The position numbers and the translations under genes are program-made. 56,574 nucleotides of DNA from Azospirillum sp. 51_20 (lineage in GTDB: Bacteria; Pseudomonadota; Alphaproteobacteria; RF32; CAG-239): the NCBI GenBank assembly GCA_001917175.1, contig MNTV01000037.1:62586-119159 (forward strand), read 5' to 3'. The notes under the pieces are model-generated. The model did no database searches. It was not told the origin of the DNA and saw only the letters and a list, made by a program, of their open reading frames with translations. This document shows, in pieces, positions 22,212 to 30,256 of the stretch. Position 1 is the first letter of the stretch; every line of letters begins with the position of its first letter.

Positions 22212-23906
22212 TTATAACGAGGAACAGGCCTCCTTCAGCCAGATTTTTTCTTCTTCCGTCAGATAAGGAGAAACTTTTTGCAAAACATCCCGATGATAAT
22301 CGTTCAGCCAGCTTATTTCCTCGTCTGTCAGAAGATATTTATCAATCAGCCTTTTATCAAGCGGGGCCAGGGTCAGAACGGCAAATTTCAGCATGCCGGA
22401 CTCTTCGTCGACGACGATTCGCGCCAGATTTTCGATGCGGATGCCAAAGGCGTTTTCACGGTAATATCCGGGCTCGATCGAAACTATCATATTTTCCGCC
22501 AGCGGATAGGAGGAAGCGTGCAGGCTGAAGTTCTGCGGACCTTCGTGGACATTGAGAAAACAGCCGACACCGTGGCCGGTACCGTGTTTGTAGTCCAGCC
22601 CGCGGCGCCACATGACGCTGCGGCAGATGATATCGGCCGCGTTGCCGGAAACGCCTTGGGGAAGGCGGGCGGAGGCCAGAGCGATATGCGCTTTGAGCAC
22701 GACGGTGAACTTTTCCGTCATCTCTTTGGCGGGACAGCCGAGGGCAACGGTGCGGGTGATGTCGGTGGTGCCGTTGAAATACTGTCCGCCGCTGTCGACC
22801 AGCAGCAGCGAATTTTTCTCCAGCCGGGCGTTGGTGTTTTCCGTCGGCTGATAGTGGATGATTGCCGCGTTGGCGCCGGCGCCGGCGATGGTCGGGAAAC
22901 TGTCGGAATAAAACAAAGGCTGTTGTTTTCTCAGTTCGTGAATTTTTTCGACGACGTCAAGTTCGCTTAAATCTTCGTAATTGTGCTCCAGCCAGCAGAG
23001 GAATTTGCAGACGGCGATGCCGTCGCGCAGGTGGGCGTCGGCAATGCCCCTGATTTCCGTTTCGTTTTTGCGGGCTTTGAAACCGAGGCAGGGGTCAATG
23101 AGGGGGCGGATTTTTATTTCGTGTTTTTCCATCATCCGGCGGACGGCGTCGGGAGTTCTTTGTTCGTCCAGAGCAAAGGTCAGCTCTTTGGCGGCGGCAA
23201 GCTCTTTTTCCATCTTTGCCAGCGGAAGCACCCGGCAGGGGGTGTCGAGCGGAAACGAAAGGCCGTCGGCAAACAGGGTGATGTCGGCATCGGCGCGGAC
23301 CAGGGCCATGGCACGGACGACCGGAGTGTCGGGCAGGGCGTCGGAACGCAGGTTGGTCAGCCAGGAGACACTGTCGGCGCCGGCGATCAGACAGGCTTCG
23401 CAGCCGTTCTGTCGCAGAAATTCAACCACCTGCCGGTATTTTTCCGTTGCCTCGACGCCGCAATAGCGGAGTTCGTGGGCAAAAACGCTGGCCGGTTCCA
23501 AATCATCGGTTTGCGCTTTGGCAACCAGTTTCAGTTTGGGCAGCAGCCGGCTGAGGGTATCGACTTCGCGAATACTCAGGCACCAAGGGTTATATTCCAT
23601 TTTGGCTCTGCCGGGGAATTTTTCCCGCAGCCAGTTGGTCAGCGTTTCGTTTCTGCCGCAGAGCACTTCGGTTGTTTTCGGGTCGGTCTGGCGGGCAGCC
23701 TGTATTTCGTAACGTCCGTCGGTAAAAAGGTATGCTTTTTCTTTGGTGACGACCAGCGTGCCGGCGGAACCGGAAAAACCGGTCAGGGCGAGAATGCGGT
23801 TTTCTGTTTCAAGAACGTCCTGTCCGAGAAAATGATTGTTGCGGGTTATGAGCACCGCGTCATAGTTTTTTTCCGTCAGGTATTGTTTGATTTCGTCTAA
23901 ATTCAT
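22212..23906 (-). CDS. pepP: Xaa-Pro aminopeptidase (aminopeptidase P, M24B)
   Basis: A 564-residue enzyme of the three-domain type: two N-terminal creatinase-like domains and a C-terminal pita-bread domain. The dinuclear metal ligands are all visible: Asp371 (LLVDSGG), Asp382 (TTDITRT), His445 (KHGTGHGVG), Glu478 (SIEPGYY) and Glu492 (IRIENLA). It removes N-terminal residues that precede proline, in the cytoplasm. The start codon overlaps the prmA stop by 4 bp (ATGA), a pairing common in alphaproteobacteria, so translation is coupled. Confidence 0.93.
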   Translation of the reverse strand: MNLDEIKQYLTEKNYDAVLITRNNHFLGQDVLETENRILALTGFSGSAGTLVVTKEKAYLFTDGRYEIQAARQTDPKTTEVLCGRNETLTNWLREKFPGRAKMEYNPWCLSIREVDTLSRLLPKLKLVAKAQTDDLEPASVFAHELRYCGVEATEKYRQVVEFLRQNGCEACLIAGADSVSWLTNLRSDALPDTPVVRAMALVRADADITLFADGLSFPLDTPCRVLPLAKMEKELAAAKELTFALDEQRTPDAVRRMMEKHEIKIRPLIDPCLGFKARKNETEIRGIADAHLRDGIAVCKFLCWLEHNYEDLSELDVVEKIHELRKQQPLFYSDSFPTIAGAGANAAIIHYQPTENTNARLEKNSLLLVDSGGQYFNGTTDITRTVALGCPAKEMTEKFTVVLKAHIALASARLPQGVSGNAADIICRSVMWRRGLDYKHGTGHGVGCFLNVHEGPQNFSLHASSYPLAENMIVSIEPGYYRENAFGIRIENLARIVVDEESGMLKFAVLTLAPLDKRLIDKYLLTDEEISWLNDYHRDVLQKVSPYLTEEEKIWLKEACSSL

Positions 23907-24781
23907 TTGTTTTTCTCCATTAACACCGCCCGCCAGTTTTCGTTTGCTTCTTCGGCAGCCGGCCGCAGCCCCTGTTTGCGGTGGGCGTCGCTTACCCAGT
24001 CCGTCTGTTCGTCGGTAAAGCCGGACAGAACCGCGCGTCCGCCGGGCGAAAGCGAAGCGGCGAGCATCGGCGCCATGGCAATCAGCGGACGGGCCAGAAT
24101 GTTGGAAAAGATCAGATCGTAAGGGGCGTTTTTGCTGACGGTTTCGTTGTCGTATCCATCGCCGGCCGCCGCGCTCAGGCGTTGGCCAAGCCCGTTGTCG
24201 GCGGCGTTTTGCAAAGTGACGATGACGGCTTCCCGGTCAATGTCGGCGGCAACGGCCGCCGCTTCCGGCCAAAGCTTAAGGGCGGCCAGGGCGAGAATGC
24301 CGGAACCGCAGCCCATGTCGAGGATTTTGGCCGGTTTGAACCCCTGATGGTAAAGACGGCTCAGAAATTCAAGACAGAGACGGGTTGTCTGGTGCTGTCC
24401 GGAACCAAAGGCGGTGGCCGCGTATATTCGCAGCCGGTGCTTGTTTGTATCGGGAACTTCCTCTTCGTGGGTGCCGTAGATGTAAAAGTCATCGGTGGCG
24501 AGCGGCGGAAAGCGGATGACGTTTTTGGTCAGCCAGTTTGCGGCGGGGATGAATTCGCTCCGCCAGGCCGGCAGGGCGAGGCCGAAAGCCGCGGCGGCCT
24601 GCGCCATCCGCGGTTCGTCGACGGGGGCGGAAGAATAGCCGATGTAGCGGACTTTGCCGTCATCGGTGTAGTCGCAGGCGCTGGCGGCAAAAAAGTTTTC
24701 CATGAATTCGTCAAACAGCGGATCGCAGGCCTCCTGCAAAGCGAAGACAATCTGCCAGCTGTTACCTGATTGTGCGTTCAT
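23903..24781 (-). CDS. prmA: Ribosomal protein L11 methyltransferase
   Basis: A 292-residue class I SAM methyltransferase. The AtaFGSGQHQTTRLCLEFL and ILDMGCGSGILALAALKLWPEAAAVAADID blocks form motif I and post-I, and the substrate-linked motif IFSNILARPLIAMAP is diagnostic for PrmA. It trimethylates several Lys/N-terminal amines of ribosomal protein L11. The N-terminal substrate-recognition domain covers about the first 110 residues. It heads a two-gene unit with pepP. The short intergenic region to the divergent lipoprotein gene is very AT-rich and must hold both promoters. Confidence 0.93.
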   Translation of the reverse strand: MNAQSGNSWQIVFALQEACDPLFDEFMENFFAASACDYTDDGKVRYIGYSSAPVDEPRMAQAAAAFGLALPAWRSEFIPAANWLTKNVIRFPPLATDDFYIYGTHEEEVPDTNKHRLRIYAATAFGSGQHQTTRLCLEFLSRLYHQGFKPAKILDMGCGSGILALAALKLWPEAAAVAADIDREAVIVTLQNAADNGLGQRLSAAAGDGYDNETVSKNAPYDLIFSNILARPLIAMAPMLAASLSPGGRAVLSGFTDEQTDWVSDAHRKQGLRPAAEEANENWRAVLMEKNK

Positions 24782-24877
24782 AAAAATGTCCTATAAATGA
24801 TAATCTGTTATTTACTAAATAAAGTTTATAGTATATAAAAGTTAAAAATTGTAAAAATTTTTTAAAGAGAAAAACGG

Positions 24878-25651
24878 ATGAGAGCATTAAAAGTATTAGG
24901 ATTAACGCTGTGTCTGAGCGGCTGTATTTACGCCGGGGAAATTTCTTTGTGGCCCGGACGCGACGACTTTATCGCCGGGCTGAGCAGTTACAGCATCGAA
25001 TATCTGGACAAGGACGGTCCGAAACTGATTAAAACCGAAACGGTGACGGAATCCGACTTTGCGCCCAATAAAATGCTGACCGCGTATAAAGGGTATTCCG
25101 TTGCGGATACGAAGTCTTATACGCGCAACTATTACACTCAGGAATCCATCGTTGCTCCGACGGACGCCGTATTGGTTTCCGGGCTGAGCCCGCTTTCGAT
25201 CAAAGCCGACAAAAAATATGACATTATCGGCCGCACCGACATCGACGAGGTGGTTTATGCGCTGGTGCCCAACCCCGAGGGGAAGGACGTGTTTTTGGTC
25301 AAAAACGACGGGACCCTGCTTAACCAGGTCGGGCTGATCCGCGGCGACAAGGTCAAACTGCTTGATACCAAATACGAAATTAATCCTCCGTCCTTCCGGT
25401 TTGAACCGGTAACCACCAGCAAAATCGTTCAGAGCGAGATGACCTGGGGGTTTGAAATCAAGTATGCCGGGCTTAAGCTGAACCGGATCGTCTTTACAGT
25501 TATGGAATATGATCAGGCGGGCGGAGAGTCGGGGAACTTTGTCAACTACAGCTATCCCAACCGTCCGGGCGAGATCGACATCAGAGGATTGAAAATCAGG
25601 GTATTCGAGGCCAACGACGCCAAGATCGAATATATGATTGTCACCGATTAA
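24878..25651 (+). CDS. Lipoprotein of unknown function
   Basis: A 257-residue precursor with lipobox LCLSGC (Cys at about 16). The mature protein is beta-rich with no transmembrane helix. Segments include SLWPGRDDFIAGLSSYSIEYLD, KSYTRNYYTQESIVAPTDAVLVSG, DEVVYALVPNPEGKDVFLVK and the C-terminal KIEYMIVTD. It should sit on the periplasmic side of a membrane. It lies 38 bases before yebC on the same strand and might be cotranscribed with it. I recognise no family. Confidence 0.75.
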   Translation: MRALKVLGLTLCLSGCIYAGEISLWPGRDDFIAGLSSYSIEYLDKDGPKLIKTETVTESDFAPNKMLTAYKGYSVADTKSYTRNYYTQESIVAPTDAVLVSGLSPLSIKADKKYDIIGRTDIDEVVYALVPNPEGKDVFLVKNDGTLLNQVGLIRGDKVKLLDTKYEINPPSFRFEPVTTSKIVQSEMTWGFEIKYAGLKLNRIVFTVMEYDQAGGESGNFVNYSYPNRPGEIDIRGLKIRVFEANDAKIEYMIVTD

Positions 25652-25689
25652 CGGAAAAAACATAAAGAAATATTGTAGGAGATTTTACA

Positions 25690-26442
25690 ATGTCTGGACA
25701 TTCCCAGTTTAAAAATATTATGTATCGCAAAGGGGCGCAGGACGCCAAAAAGGCCAAGGTGTTTGCAAAGCTGGCGCGTGACATTACCATTGCCGCCAAG
25801 AGCGGTTTGCCCGAACCGGACAAAAACCCGCGCCTGCGTCTGGCCATCCAGGCGGCTCGTGCCGAAAGCATGCCGAAAGACAATATTGAGCGCGCCATTG
25901 CCAAGGCCACTCAGACCGCCGGCGGCGACGATTACGTATCCATGCGTTACGAAGGCTTCGGCCCCGGCAAGGTCGCAATCATCGTCGAAGCGCTGACCGA
26001 CAACCGCAACCGCACGGCCGGCAATGTCCGAACGGTTTTCGGCAAGCGCGGCGGCGCTTTGGGCGAGAGCGGCTCGGTGGCCTTTAACTTTGAAAGAATC
26101 GGCTATATCAAATACCCGGCGGCGGTGGCCGATGCCGACACCATGTTTGAAAACGCGCTGGAAGCCGGTGCCAACGAAGTGGCTTCGGATGAGGAGTTTC
26201 ATGAAATCGAAACCATTCCCGACGACCTCGGCACCGTAACCGAGGCTTTGGAAGCCAAGTTCGGTACGCCTTCGGCATCCCGGCTGGACTGGAAGGCCGT
26301 CGTTAAGACCGATATTGACGATGTGGAAACCGCGCAAAAGCTGATGGACTTTATTGAAGCTCTGGAAGACGATGACGATGTTCAGCAGGTTTATCACAAT
26401 GCCGAATTTTCGGAAGCGGTGATGAAGGCGCTGGAAGCCTGA
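25690..26442 (+). CDS. yebC: YebC/PmpR-family translation/transcription factor
   Basis: A 250-residue protein with the family's opening (MSGHSQFKNIMYRKGAQDAKKAKVF), the conserved PKDNIERAI, YEGFGPGKVAIIVEALTDNRNRTA and the FGKRGGALGESGSVAF segment, all typical of YebC. Family members are DNA-binding regulators and, in some bacteria, help ribosomes through proline stretches. Position upstream of ruvC is conserved across proteobacteria. TAGGAG precedes the start. A GAAA-loop terminator follows, so ruvC has its own signals. Confidence 0.95.
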   Translation: MSGHSQFKNIMYRKGAQDAKKAKVFAKLARDITIAAKSGLPEPDKNPRLRLAIQAARAESMPKDNIERAIAKATQTAGGDDYVSMRYEGFGPGKVAIIVEALTDNRNRTAGNVRTVFGKRGGALGESGSVAFNFERIGYIKYPAAVADADTMFENALEAGANEVASDEEFHEIETIPDDLGTVTEALEAKFGTPSASRLDWKAVVKTDIDDVETAQKLMDFIEALEDDDDVQQVYHNAEFSEAVMKALEA

Positions 26443-26450
26443 AAATTTGT

Positions 26451-26479
26451 GAAAGGGGCGGAAACGCCCCTTTCGTTTG
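26451..26479 (+). terminator. Rho-independent terminator with GNRA loop
   Basis: GAAAGGGGCG-GAAA-CGCCCCTTTC hairpin directly after yebC. Confidence 0.8.
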
Positions 26480-26684
26480 AAGGCATTCCCGTTTGGCAGC
26501 GGGCGGACGAAATATTGTTTCTTTTTGAGGGTAAGAAAGCGGTGTTCGGGGCATAGGCGCGTGCCGGGTGTTTTATGAAAACCGGGCAGGATCGCAGCGG
26601 CAAGCGGAATATTAAAACAGATGTCAAAACGAGGGCTGTCCGGCGGCGGATCGGTATGTGTCTGAGTTTGGTAACGGAGAAAAA

Positions 26685-27176
26685 ATGCGGATTTTGGGAT
26701 TGGATCCCAGCCTTTCGTCAACCGGCTGGGGCATTATAGAAGTGGAGAGCAACCGAATGCGTTATGTGGCGGACGGGTATATCAAAACCGATGCCAAAAT
26801 GAACATTGCCGACCGGCTGGCGGTTATCCACAATTGTCTGAACGAAGTGCTGGCCGCTTATCGGCCGGACGAGGCGGCGATTGAACAGGTGTTTTTGAAT
26901 GACAACCCTACTTCGACGATTAAGCTGGGAATGGCGCGCGGCGTAGTGATTCTGGCGCCGTCGCTGTTTGGCATTACGGTTACCGAATATGAGCCGAACA
27001 AAATCAAAAAGGCGGTGGTCGGGGTCGGCAAGGCGGCCAAAAATCAGGTGGAAACGATGGTAAAAATCCTTTTGCCGGGGTGCAGACCGAAGAACAACGA
27101 CTCGTCGGACGCTTTGGCAATTGCCATTTGCCATTTCAACAACCGGGGAATCAGAAAGCTCGGCGGCGGTTCGTAA
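26685..27176 (+). CDS. ruvC: Holliday junction resolvase RuvC
   Basis: A 163-residue endonuclease. The RNase H-fold catalytic acids are visible: Asp7 in MRILGLDPSLSSTGWG, Glu in AAIEQVFLNDNP, and the Asp pair in NNDSSDALAIAICH. KNQVETMVKILL is the usual basic segment. RuvC nicks Holliday junctions bound to RuvAB during recombination repair. The start is the ATG after GGAGAAAAA; a GTG nine codons upstream is unlikely. ruvA and ruvB lie about 2.4 kb downstream instead of immediately adjacent, because an HD gene, repeats and an XRE gene intervene. Confidence 0.95.
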   Translation: MRILGLDPSLSSTGWGIIEVESNRMRYVADGYIKTDAKMNIADRLAVIHNCLNEVLAAYRPDEAAIEQVFLNDNPTSTIKLGMARGVVILAPSLFGITVTEYEPNKIKKAVVGVGKAAKNQVETMVKILLPGCRPKNNDSSDALAIAICHFNNRGIRKLGGGS

Positions 27177-27477
27177 TCCGGCAAAGAAACGGTATTGACG
27201 GAAGTGGTCCTCGGTACAGCGGAAAATGCAGAAAACTCCGGGGCGAGGCCAAGTGAAAGGGACTGCCGAAACCGGCGGAGACAAAAACAGAAGCAACGAA
27301 GCGGAGAGCCTTGGCGGAAAGGACAAAGGCAAAAGCGGGATAAGCAAAAAAACAGGTGAGTTTTGAAGAAAGAAAAAAACGGAAGAAACGGAGCCGGAAA
27401 AACGGCATTTGACAGAGCCAAAAGCGGAAGAAACAAAACAAGGATTGAAAAAAACAAGGACGGGAGAGCGGAACGAA
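27177..27477. other. Purine-skewed intergenic region
   Basis: The plus strand is dominated by A and G (runs such as GAAGAAAGAAAAAAACGGAA). Frames crossing it give only basic, low-complexity peptides without ribosome sites. I see no terminator or RNA gene. Confidence 0.4.
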
Positions 27478-28227
27478 ATGGCCGATATGCAAAAAGCTTT
27501 TGAAGAAGTGAGAAATATGTTGTCCGGAGAACAAAGCGGGCACGGATTTGATCATGTGGAACGTGTGTATCGTTTGGCTCTCGAATTGGCGGAAAAAGAA
27601 GGTGCTGACAAAGAAATCGCCGGACTGGCGGCGCTTTTGCACGACTGTGACGATTATAAGCTGGCCGGCGAGGAAGCGGCGGAAAAGCTGCCCAATGCCC
27701 GGCGGATACTGACGATGGCCGGCGCGGATGACGATATGCGGGAGAAGGTGCTGAATATTGTTGCCCGGATGGGGTATTCGAAAAGTCTGAAAGGCATCAG
27801 GCCTTCAAGTTTGGAAGGGAAAGTCGTTTCCGACGCCGATATGTTGGATGCGATCGGCGTCGGCGGCATTATCCGCTGTCTTCAATATGCGGTTGTCCGC
27901 TGCAATGCTTTCGGAACGCCGCTGTTTGATCCCGACGTTTGGCCGGAACCGGGTTTGAGCGCTGAAGAATATAAACGTCCGAATCGAAAAAGCGATAACT
28001 TTATCAATCATTTTTTTGAGAAACTGTTGAAGCTTAAAGGGATGATGATGACGGCTTCCGCCCGTGAAGAGGCCGAAATCCGCCACCGGGCAATGACGGA
28101 TTTTCTTTATCACTTTTTCCGGGAAAGGAAGCTGGCGGAGTGGAGCGCTTATCTTGATGCGTATTTGTCTGGCGGGCAAGCGGACGGATGCGGAGTGAAA
28201 GTGAAAAGCGCCGGCGGCTACCGTTAA
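27478..28227 (+). CDS. HD-domain phosphohydrolase
   Basis: A 249-residue protein with the HD superfamily ligands: H in GHGFDHVERVYRLAL, the HD pair in LAALLHDCDDY, and the late Asp in VVSDADMLDAIGVGGI. The general layout is that of YedJ-type metal-dependent phosphohydrolases acting on nucleotides or other phosphate esters. I place the start at the ATG after GGGAGAGCGG; 23 more codons are open upstream in purine-rich sequence. The last 21 bases, encoding the C-terminal SAGGYR, lie inside the first unit of a 101-bp tandem repeat, so the C-terminus has been shaped by repeat sequence. Confidence 0.82.
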   Translation: MADMQKAFEEVRNMLSGEQSGHGFDHVERVYRLALELAEKEGADKEIAGLAALLHDCDDYKLAGEEAAEKLPNARRILTMAGADDDMREKVLNIVARMGYSKSLKGIRPSSLEGKVVSDADMLDAIGVGGIIRCLQYAVVRCNAFGTPLFDPDVWPEPGLSAEEYKRPNRKSDNFINHFFEKLLKLKGMMMTASAREEAEIRHRAMTDFLYHFFRERKLAEWSAYLDAYLSGGQADGCGVKVKSAGGYR

Positions 28228-28509
28228 AAACATGTTTCGGTTGGCGGTTTTTTGTCAAAGGCCGGTTCTGAAAATGCCGGCGGGCAGGGCTGCTGCGAAA
28301 AAGGGAAAGCGCCGGCGGCTACCGTTAAAAACATGTTTCGGTTGGCGGTTCTTTGTTAAAGGCCGGTTCTGAAAATGCCGGTGGGCAGGACTGCGGCGAA
28401 AAAGGGAAAGCGCCGGCGGCTGCCGTTAAAAACATGTTTCGGTTGGCGGTTCTTTGTTAAAGGCCGGTTCTGAAAATGCCGGCGGGCAGGACTGCGGCGA
28501 AAAAGGAAA
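28207..28509 (+). repeat. Tandem repeat, 3 x 101 bp
   Basis: Three units (28207-28307, 28308-28408, 28409-28509) differ at only a few positions. Each contains GCCGGTTCTGAAAATGCCGG, which can fold into a hairpin, and the palindrome AAACATGTTT. The first unit includes the stop codon of the HD gene. Confidence 0.92.
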
Positions 28510-28742
28510 GTACCGCGGGGTTTAGGGAGACACGATGGTTTGACAGAGCGGTTTTGTCCGGATCCGTTGCAATCGGAGTACATCCGTTGTCAGCGGACTT
28601 TTGCCGTATTGCATGTGTCGTATTTGTTTCGTTATTGAAACACCCGTGCTTACAATAAATTGCAATTGTGAAAAAGTTTCTTTTAACAGGAGTTTTTTTG
28701 GGCCGGGAGCCGGCGGAAAAACGAACCGGCCGGGACGGAGTG

Positions 28743-28774
28743 TAAAAATCCGCCGTTTGAAAAAACGACGGATC
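28743..28774 (-). terminator. Terminator of the XRE gene
   Basis: Minus-strand stem ATCCGTCGTTT / AAACGGCGGAT followed by TTTTT, about 46 bases past the XRE stop. Confidence 0.75.
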
Positions 28775-28819
28775 GGGTTTGCGGACGGCGGTTTCGACAT
28801 TGTGCGAATGAGGTGGAAA

Positions 28820-29149
28820 TCAGGGGATGATATCCAGTTCTTTCCATGCCGGCGGCAGCAGTTTGAAACTTTCCTTCCACAAATCCGCGCTGATGTCTTT
28901 GAAAAAATAGTCGACGGAAACGTTCATCAGCTGAGCGGTATACCATAGCCTGCTGGCGGAAATTCTGTTCAAGCCTTTTTCGTATTTCTGAATCTGCTGG
29001 AAAGTGATGCCCAGCAGGGAGGCCAGTTTGCTTTGGCTCCAGCCTTTGGCAATGCGAAGTTTTTGGATTCTGCTGCCGACATAAACGTCGATCGGGTTTG
29101 CCGTGCCGTCGTGCCGTTTGCCGCGAAAAGTTTTATTTTGCCCAGTCAT
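28820..29149 (-). CDS. XRE-family regulator (PraR/PhrR-like)
   Basis: A 109-residue protein with a Cro/CI helix-turn-helix at residues about 28-75 (IQKLRIAKGWSQSKLASLLGITFQQIQKYEKGLNRISASRLW). The preceding NPIDVYVGSRI and following LMNVSVDYFF are typical of the alphaproteobacterial PraR/PhrR/SinR-like family, which controls biofilm, stress or surface genes. AAGGAC precedes the ATG by seven bases. The leader contains a candidate short ORF ending 14 bases before this start and a set of alternative helices, so expression is probably controlled after transcription starts. Confidence 0.88.
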   Translation of the reverse strand: MTGQNKTFRGKRHDGTANPIDVYVGSRIQKLRIAKGWSQSKLASLLGITFQQIQKYEKGLNRISASRLWYTAQLMNVSVDYFFKDISADLWKESFKLLPPAWKELDIIP

Positions 29150-29163
29150 AGGTTGTCCTTATG

Positions 29164-29229
29164 TCAAAAGTTCCAAAATAAAACCACCTGTTTAAGGTGG
29201 TCGGGGAGTTCAACAATCATATCAAACAT
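29164..29229 (-). CDS. Candidate leader peptide (21 residues) before the XRE gene
   Basis: On the minus strand a 22-codon frame (MFDMIVELPDHL, then KQVVLFWNF and TGA) ends 14 bases before the XRE start. AAGGAG lies only 2 bases before its ATG and 11 bases before a second in-frame ATG (codon 4). That Shine-Dalgarno stretch is partly inside a stem (CCTTAAG/CTTAAGG), and the terminator-like hairpin lies within the coding part. The product would be amphipathic. It may be translated as a control element only. Confidence 0.4.
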   Translation of the reverse strand: MFDMIVELPDHLKQVVLFWNF

Positions 29230-29313
29230 GACTCCTTAAGCCTTTAAAATCCGGATGTGCGGATTTCTGAACATACACTTAAGGCTCCCCGACCACTTAT
29301 CGGGGATATAAAG
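29171..29313 (-). promoter_or_regulatory. Candidate switching leader RNA (antiterminator/terminator)
   Basis: Read on the minus strand: helix P0 CCCCGA/TCGGGG (29300-29305 with 29287-29292); helix P1, a perfect 12-bp GTGGTCGGGGAG/CTCCCCGACCAC (29285-29296 with 29197-29208); inside P1 the stems CCTTAAG/CTTAAGG (29278-29284 with 29234-29240) and AAATCCG/CGGATTT (29260-29266 with 29247-29253); then a terminator-like ACCACC/GGTGGT (29196-29201 with 29183-29188) followed by TTTTATTTT. P0 and P1 share one strand, and P1 and the terminator share another, so they exclude each other. Confidence 0.6.
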
Positions 29314-29440
29314 GCCTGCCGGGAACGGCAAGCGTGTCGGCGCTATATCCTACGCCGGTTTGATACGGGCTGTTGAAAGCCCGGCATTGTTAAAAATGCC
29401 TTGTGACCAGCGAAATTTTTTCGTGTGTCAGGCGGCAATT
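29314..29440 (-). other. Hairpin-rich 5' part of the XRE leader
   Basis: Contains GGATATA/TATATCC around a TGCCG-TTCC-CGGCA hairpin, then GGGCT/AGCCC and GGCATT/AATGCC hairpins. A weak promoter on the minus strand (TTGAAT, 16 bases, TTAAAT, around 29440-29470) would put all of this in the XRE leader. It could also be a separate small RNA. I do not recognise a named RNA family. Confidence 0.4.
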
Positions 29441-29599
29441 TAAACTAAAAGTTTTAAATATTCAATAAAAAATTGCAAAAAAATAAATATTCCCTTAATA
29501 AAGAAAGGTTCTGGTATTGTTCTTAAAATGCAAAAAAGGATTGCAGGCACGGGAATTTTCTTATAATCTGCCGCTATCGGGATTTATCGGGGAAAAACA

Positions 29600-30253
29600 A
29601 TGATTGCAAAACTGCGGGGTATTGTTGACGGGCTGGGCGAAGACTATGCGGTGATTGATGTCGGCGGCGTCGGTTATCTGGTGTTTGCTTCCAACCGCAC
29701 ATTGTCAAAACTGACGCGGGGAACGGAGGTTTCCCTGTGGATTGAGACGGTTGTCCGCGAAGACAGCATCAGTCTGTACGGATTTTTCCACCCTTTGGAA
29801 AAAGAGTGGTTTTTAACGCTGACAAAAGTACAGGGCGTGGGGGCAAAAGTCTGTCTCAGCATTTTGTCGGTGCTTTCGCCGTCGCAGCTGGCTCAGGCGG
29901 TTGCCGCCCAGGACAAGGGATCTTTTGCGCGGGCAAACGGGGTCGGGCCGAAGCTGGCGGCACGGATCGTCAGCGAACTGAAGGGTAAGACGGTCGGCTT
30001 GCCGCAGGCGGCCGACACCGGGGAACTGGCGGCGGCGATGGCGCCTGACGAAGCCGGAACCCCGGCGGTCGTCAGCGACGGAGAAACGCCTTCCAAGGCC
30101 GTCGAGGATGCCATTTCGGCGCTTGTCAACCTCGGTTATCAGCGGATTGAGGCGTATCGGGCGGTCAATCTGGCAGCCGCCGGCCGGCCGGAAGCGGACG
30201 TCGGTTTGCTGATCAAGCTGGCGTTGAAAGAATTTGCCAACAAGGAAGTGTAG
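29600..30253 (+). CDS. ruvA: Holliday junction branch-migration protein RuvA
   Basis: A 217-residue protein with the N-terminal OB-fold (MIAKLRGIVDGLGEDYAVIDVGGVGYLVF), the two helix-hairpin-helix motifs (VQGVGAKVCLSIL and ANGVGPKLAARIVSELKGK) and a C-terminal domain (AISALVNLGYQRIEAYRAV) that contacts RuvB. The linker of about 35 residues is Ala-rich and longer than in E. coli. RuvA tetramers hold the four-way junction for RuvB. The stop is 3 bases before the ruvB start, so the two are cotranslated. Confidence 0.96.
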   Translation: MIAKLRGIVDGLGEDYAVIDVGGVGYLVFASNRTLSKLTRGTEVSLWIETVVREDSISLYGFFHPLEKEWFLTLTKVQGVGAKVCLSILSVLSPSQLAQAVAAQDKGSFARANGVGPKLAARIVSELKGKTVGLPQAADTGELAAAMAPDEAGTPAVVSDGETPSKAVEDAISALVNLGYQRIEAYRAVNLAAAGRPEADVGLLIKLALKEFANKEV

Positions 30254-30256
30254 CTT

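Noticed and set aside
22278..24769. Long plus-strand frames opposite pepP and prmA
   Set aside because: Shadow frames of two well-supported enzymes.
28207..28509. Possible CRISPR array
   Set aside because: The whole 101-bp unit repeats without variable spacers, so it is a plain tandem repeat.
29171..29440. 6S RNA, tmRNA or SRP RNA
   Set aside because: Long stems are present but I cannot find the conserved tmRNA tag, the SRP GGAAGCAGCC-type motif or a convincing 6S bubble; kept as an unassigned leader.
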